From: DASQPJ01 sp036268355
GTDB lineage: Bacteria; Actinomycetota; Actinomycetes; Sporichthyales; Sporichthyaceae
Direction of reading: 5' to 3'
Assembly (NCBI GenBank): GCA_036268355.1
Contig: DATAUG010000215.1
Coordinates: 12,444-76,443, forward strand
Length of the DNA stretch: 64,000 nt
Both the position numbers and the translations under genes were made by a program. Under the pieces are notes generated by a model, which made no database searches, was not told the DNA's origin, and saw only the letters and a list, made by a program, of their open reading frames with translations. Of this stretch, positions 60,103 to 64,000 are shown one piece after another. The first letter of the stretch is position 1. Every line of letters starts with the position of its first letter.

Positions 60103-60405
60103 GTGCAGTCAGCTCTGCTCGCGTTTCTCGCTCAACCTACGGCGCCACCGGCGGACGACCCTGCACAGTTCCTGGTCGGTCCGCCTCCAGCACCCGTCGG
60201 CCTTCCGTCCGCGTTGCTGCCGGTGCTCGCGATTGCTGCCTGCGTCCTGATCGTGCTGCTGTGCTGGAACACGATGCGGACGCGCTCGGGGATGGCGCCC
60301 CGGTCGTCGGTCCGGCAGACCCTCGGCGTCCCGGCGCTGGCACGATCAGCGGCCCAGCTTCGTCCGTCGATGTCCTCCACACGCGAGGAGAACCCTGATG
60401 GGTAA
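60103..60405 (+). CDS. Small single-pass membrane protein of the conjugation operon
   Basis: A 100-residue protein with one central helix (LLPVLAIAACVLIVLLCW) flanked by Pro-rich and basic parts. I do not recognise the family. The GTG start lies one base after the VirB4-like stop, and the end overlaps the coupling protein start by eight bases, so it is co-translated. It may help anchor the coupling protein. Confidence 0.62.
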   Translation: MQSALLAFLAQPTAPPADDPAQFLVGPPPAPVGLPSALLPVLAIAACVLIVLLCWNTMRTRSGMAPRSSVRQTLGVPALARSAAQLRPSMSSTREENPDG

Positions 60406-61777
60406 GCCGGTTCCGACCCAGCTCGGCTACAGCCTCGGACGTTCAGTGAAACCGGCCGGCGTCGCCCTGTGGGCGCGGCTCGACCGCTCCACACGGGTGA
60501 TCGGTCCGATGGGGTCGGGCAAGACGATGCGGCTCCTCGCGCCAGCTCTGCGTGACGCTCCCGGCGCAGCCCTTGCCACGTCGACGAAAGCGGACCTGTA
60601 CGAACTGACATTCGTCCCGCGCGACAAGCTCGGTCCGGTCGTCGTGATGGACCCTCTGGGGATCGCACCCGGCGCGCCTCCGATGCGGTGGTCGCCCATC
60701 CATGGCGCCATCGACTCGCGTGTCGCCGAGACCCGGGGACGTGCCTTCGCCGCCGGGACCCGTTCGGTGAACGCCGTGCTCAGCGATGGGGCGCTGTTCT
60801 ACAAGCAACGCGCCGGCGCGATGATCATGTGTCTGCTGCACGCCGCCGCCCTGGACGGCGCTTCGATCCGGAACGTCCTTGCCTGGTCGCGTCGCCCGAC
60901 CGACCCCGCGCCCCGTCGGATCCTCGACAGAAGCCCAGACGCGGCGCCGGGTTGGGGAGACAAGCTTGCCGGCCTGGTCACCGGCGACGAACGAACCGTC
61001 GGCAACACCCTGGCCACCCTGGAACAAGCCTTGGCCCCGTTCGATCACGAGCACGTCGCCGCCGCCATCGACCTGCCACCCGAGAAGTGCACCGGCCTGC
61101 GGGCACTCATCGAGGCCAAGGGCACCGTGTACGCGCTCGGCAAGGACACGCCGTACGGCTCGGTCGCGCCTCTCGTGACGGCGATCGTCGAGGACGTCCT
61201 CGACACCGCGGAGGCAATCGGCTACGGGAAGCCGAGCGGGCGTCTCGACCCACCGTTCCTCGCCGCGCTCGACGAGGCACCCAACATCGCGCCGATCCCG
61301 AGCCTGCGCCAACGTGTCGCCGACGGCCGCGGCCGCGGCATCTCCGTCATCTACGCCGCTCAGGGCTGGGCCAGTGTGGTGGCTCGCTGGGGCCCGCAGG
61401 AGGCCGCCGAGCTCGCGTCAATCACCTCGAACCTCGTCGTTTACGGCGGCTGTAAAGATCCCGATTTCCTGGCCGACATGGAAAAGCTCTGCGGCCAGGT
61501 CAAGGTCCGCCGCAAGACCGATTCGCACTCCAGCGGTCAGTACGGCTCGCGGTCCACGTCGATCCACGAGTCCTGGGAGCCCGTTCTGCGTGCCCACGAG
61601 ATTGGTACGCTCGACGTAGATCGTGGCCACGCCCTCGTCCTGGCCGAGAACCTGCCCCCGATCATCGCCTGCCAGCCCGCGTTGTTCCAGCAGCGAAAGC
61701 TCTGGCGAGACGTGATCGAGCCCGAGCTCGCCGCGGTGCGGGCGAAGACGGCATCTGCCAGAACCGGAGCCCCATGA
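60398..61777 (+). CDS. TraG/VirD4-like conjugation coupling protein
   Basis: A 459-residue ATPase that would bring the DNA-relaxase complex to the channel. Walker A is GPMGSGKTMRL (near residue 46), then TSTKADLYELT; Walker B is FLAALDEAPNIAPIPSL, and GRGISVIYAAQGWASV and VYGGCKDPDFLADM follow. It lacks N-terminal membrane helices; the small protein just upstream may supply them. GAGGAG precedes the ATG. No relaxase gene is present in the window. Confidence 0.85.
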   Translation: MGKPVPTQLGYSLGRSVKPAGVALWARLDRSTRVIGPMGSGKTMRLLAPALRDAPGAALATSTKADLYELTFVPRDKLGPVVVMDPLGIAPGAPPMRWSPIHGAIDSRVAETRGRAFAAGTRSVNAVLSDGALFYKQRAGAMIMCLLHAAALDGASIRNVLAWSRRPTDPAPRRILDRSPDAAPGWGDKLAGLVTGDERTVGNTLATLEQALAPFDHEHVAAAIDLPPEKCTGLRALIEAKGTVYALGKDTPYGSVAPLVTAIVEDVLDTAEAIGYGKPSGRLDPPFLAALDEAPNIAPIPSLRQRVADGRGRGISVIYAAQGWASVVARWGPQEAAELASITSNLVVYGGCKDPDFLADMEKLCGQVKVRRKTDSHSSGQYGSRSTSIHESWEPVLRAHEIGTLDVDRGHALVLAENLPPIIACQPALFQQRKLWRDVIEPELAAVRAKTASARTGAP

Positions 61778-62322
61778 CGGTCGCCGCACCGACGATCCGA
61801 CGCTGGCCAAAGCTCCCTGAAATGTTGGCCGTTCAGCTTGCGGGGATGGCCAAGGAGCCGGAGAACGGTCCCTATCATTCCCGCCCGTGGGACCTGGCGG
61901 GCCTGCCCGCCAACCTCGTGGAGCCGGTGTGGACCTGGCTCGGCGAAGTCGTGTCCTGGCTGAATGAGCACCATGCTTGGCAGCCCGAGACCGTGATCCC
62001 GCGGTGCTGGCAGCTTCATCCTCACATCGCGCTCGAACTCGCCACTCTCGCGTTCGGCCGCCTGGTCGCCGTTCAGTCGAAGCAACCCCACGACCTGTTC
62101 GAGTGGCACACCGACCTGGCGACCTTCTACACCCGGATGCTCGCCGCGACAGGCGAGAACGGGCTCAAGGATTGCCAGCGCGGCAAACATTCCGACCGAC
62201 CGAGCAGTTACGAGCTGGCGATCTACCGAGAGCAAGCGGCCGAAGCGTCATCGCCGGTCAACGGGCAGGATGAACGACGCTCGACGTCCGTATGGCGGCG
62301 AAGCCCAGCTGGAAAGTCCTAG
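61774..62322 (+). CDS. DUF4913-like protein of the conjugation operon
   Basis: A 182-residue protein of unknown function. Its middle has Trp-rich segments (PVWTWLGEVVSWLN, IPRCWQLHPHIALELATLAF, FEWHTDLATFYTRM) that recall DUF4913 proteins found in actinobacterial conjugative elements. The ATG overlaps the coupling protein's stop by four bases. It is the last intact gene before the element breaks off near 62.4 kb. Confidence 0.65.
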   Translation: MTVAAPTIRRWPKLPEMLAVQLAGMAKEPENGPYHSRPWDLAGLPANLVEPVWTWLGEVVSWLNEHHAWQPETVIPRCWQLHPHIALELATLAFGRLVAVQSKQPHDLFEWHTDLATFYTRMLAATGENGLKDCQRGKHSDRPSSYELAIYREQAAEASSPVNGQDERRSTSVWRRSPAGKS

Positions 62323-62519
62323 TGCCGGGTCGGGCGGTGCTGGTCGGCATCTCAGGCCCGGACGCCCTCCGCTTGATCGCACCCTATGGAGCGCCGCGCA
62401 ATCACCATCTAAGCGAGGCAGGCGTTCAGGGCATGGTGAAGACGAGCCCGTCGTGTTTGGCGCCGGGAGCCTTCTGGTGTCGAGCCAATAGCGTGCGCCC
62501 GCCTTCGTGCGGGCAGTAG
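62292..62519 (+). pseudogene. Possible truncated gene at the element's end
   Basis: From ATG 62292 the frame reads KPSWKVLVPGRAVLVGISGP, then DALRLIAPYGAPRNHH, which looks like the start of a protein. After about 45 residues it runs into the antisense end of the Kelch gene. I read it as the cut 5' end of another element gene, marking the junction near 62.42 kb. Low certainty. Confidence 0.35.
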
Positions 62520-63759
62520 TACGCGATCGCCTTGCCGGTGAAGATTTCCTGCTGGGCGTTTTCCTGGCAGAGGAAAGGTGGCGGTGCCGCGACCGGGTCC
62601 CACTTGTCGGTGGTCAAGTTGTAGGCGCCGGTCGTGCTCGTGAAGGGCACGCGGAAGTTCGTCCTGAAAACCAGCACGTGGTGCCCGACCAACGTGAGCA
62701 GGCCCCCCAAGGGGTCGCGGGGGTCGTCGGGCACGAGGTTCCAGGTGTTCGTGTCCGGCCGGTAGATCCGGGCGGCCGGCGATCCGCCGGCGCACGAGAC
62801 GCCCTCCCCTGGGCAAGGATCCGCGTCACCGGCTACGAAGACCTCCTGGCCGGTCCACACGGCCTGCCCCACCGCGCCCAACGAGTTCGCCGTCGGCAGC
62901 ACGTATGTCCAGCGGCCGGTTGCGGGGTCGTAGGAGAACAGATCCGCGCCGGCGCTGTAGGAGTTGCCCAGTCTCTGGTTCCATCCGGCCCAGGCGAGCA
63001 GGCCGTGCGGAGGTTCCATCCGGCCCAGGCGAGCAGGCCGTGCGGAACGGCGACCGCACTCTCCCACGTGAGCCGGCGCCCGACCGGATCGACCGGTGCC
63101 AGGATCGGGGTCCAGGTCCGGGTCGCCGGATCGTAGGCCGCGCCGTCGGTGTACTCGTGGAACAACCCAAAGGACGAGGTGGCGGGTTGCCCGCCCAGCA
63201 CGACCATGCGGGTTCCGGTCCACGTCGCAACCGCGAGCGCTCGTGCCGCAAGAGGTGCGGGGGGCAGCAGCGTCCAGGAGTCCGTGGCCGGGTTGTAGTA
63301 CGCACCGTCGCCGGCAACGTGCCGCTGATCGTTGGACAGATTGTCGAAGCCACCCCAGACGATCAGCTCGTGGCCGGTCCAGACACTCGCGGCGCCGGTT
63401 CGCGGCGAGATCGGGGCCGGAGGCAACTTCCGCCACCGCTCGGCGCGCAGGTCGTAGGCCGCGCCGTCACCCAACACCTTGTCCGCCTGCAAGGATCCGC
63501 CCCACACCAGCAATTCACGCCCGGTCCAGGCGACCGCCGCGGCGCCGTCTCGGTCCTGCAGCGGCGCCAGCGGCAACTTTGACCAGTGCCCGTGCGCGAG
63601 GTCGTCAGCTACGAGTTGGACGGGCCTCGCGGCGGCAGCGGTGTCGTCGGCCCGCGAAGCCGCGGCTGCGACCGCCGACGGGGCGACCACGACAGGCTCC
63701 GTCAGCGCCAAGACCACGATCACCCGCGACAGGAGCCGGCCCAACCCGATCAGGCGCAT
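62426..63759 (-). pseudogene. Secreted Kelch-type beta-propeller protein, frameshifted by a 35-base duplication
   Basis: From ATG 63759 there is a signal peptide (LLSRVIVVLALTEPVVV) and Kelch-like repeats: TGRELLVWGGS, TGHELIVWGGF, TGTRMVVLGGQ, each with a following GAAYDPAT-type strand. At LLAWAGWN (about 63010) a tandem copy shifts the frame. The rest (GRWTYVLPTANSLG, TGQEVFVAGDADP, LCQENAQQEIFTGKA) continues in another frame to 62426. Removing one copy restores a protein of about 430 residues. It would be an extracellular propeller; no oxidase motif is seen. Confidence 0.82.
62977..63045. repeat. 35-base tandem duplication inside the Kelch gene
   Basis: A 34-base sequence beginning GGTTCCATCCGGCCCAGGCG occurs at 62977-63010 and, unchanged, at 63012-63045; the period is 35 bases, not a multiple of three. 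Confidence 0.95.
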
Positions 63760-64000
63760 CCTGATCACGCTCCCACACAGCATCACAGGGCCCAGCGCCG
63801 CCTGACCTGGCAACAACTGGAGGACCACTAACTACCTGCCGGATCGCTCCACTCTGCGGCACTGTTACGGCCATTGTCCGGATAACAGCGAAACATGGAT
63901 CCCCGTGCCAGAGAACTGAGCCGGTGGTTGAAGTCTGCGGGACTGTCCGATTAACGGTGTTTCCGGCCTGACGCGCCGAGCCTGATGGCCGGCGGGGAAG
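63760..64000. other. 241-base gene-free end of the window
   Basis: No gene is seen. An imperfect repeat is present: TCTGCGGCACTGT with a later TGTCCGGATAAC (about 63855-63888), and a compact version TCTGCGGGACTGTCCGATTAAC (about 63935-63956). It could be the end of a mobile element lying beyond the window. Confidence 0.4.

Noticed and set aside
1..64000. tRNA, rRNA or CRISPR loci
   Set aside because: I looked for clover-leaf-like arms with CCA-side GTTCGA loops, rRNA signatures and regularly spaced repeats and found none convincing.

Overview
The window is very GC-rich, gene-dense DNA using many GTG and TTG starts. It carries two F420-type luciferase-like oxidoreductases, two cytochrome P450s, several TetR regulators, twin-arginine lipoproteins and a degraded actinobacterial-type conjugation module. 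This points to a soil or aquatic Actinomycetota chromosome with an integrated-element remnant. I cannot name the genus. No rRNA, tRNA or CRISPR array was seen.

Region 1-7.7 kb holds housekeeping and envelope genes: the N-terminus of a small ferredoxin, an enoyl-CoA isomerase-like protein, a degenerate M23 protein, two lipoproteins (one M15-like), a MEDS/ATPase signalling protein and a GAF-PucR regulator. Region 7.9-18.7 kb is the most unusual metabolic part. It has two homologues of 2-ketopropyl-CoM oxidoreductase/carboxylase (2-KPCC), each next to its own regulator. The first keeps the Phe-His pair diagnostic of the carboxylase; the second has lost the His. Between them lie a phd/vapC toxin-antitoxin pair, a PIN-domain remnant and an acyl-CoA dehydrogenase/MaoC/CitE-like set resembling a leucine catabolic cluster. 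In that set the CitE-like gene is fused in frame to a luciferase-like oxidoreductase through a repeat-derived linker. A P450 follows the second 2-KPCC homologue.

Region 18.8-38.4 kb is general metabolism: cupin, type II NADH dehydrogenase, 1-Cys peroxiredoxin, multicopper oxidase, phospholipase C, gluconate kinase and permease, an OhrR-like regulator, an M24 peptidase homologue, SDR/TetR with a double operator, GH13 glucosidase and pyruvate carboxylase. Region 38.4-49.7 kb has much gene decay: a hicBA remnant, a VOC gene frameshifted by a 34-bp tandem duplication, and a tandem AarF/UbiB kinase copy with internal deletions. It also holds two solute-binding proteins without permeases, a membrane-anchored exported protein, a second P450 and three regulators or small proteins.

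Region 49.8-53.0 kb is a compact four-gene minus-strand operon: XRE/TPR regulator, creatininase-family hydrolase, PEP mutase/isocitrate lyase-like protein and mismatch uracil-DNA glycosylase. Region 53.3-62.4 kb is a one-direction type IV secretion (conjugation) operon with overlapping genes. It begins with a broken ParA/MinD-like ATPase and has no relaxase or integrase in view. The window ends with a Kelch-type secreted protein gene frameshifted by a 35-bp tandem duplication.
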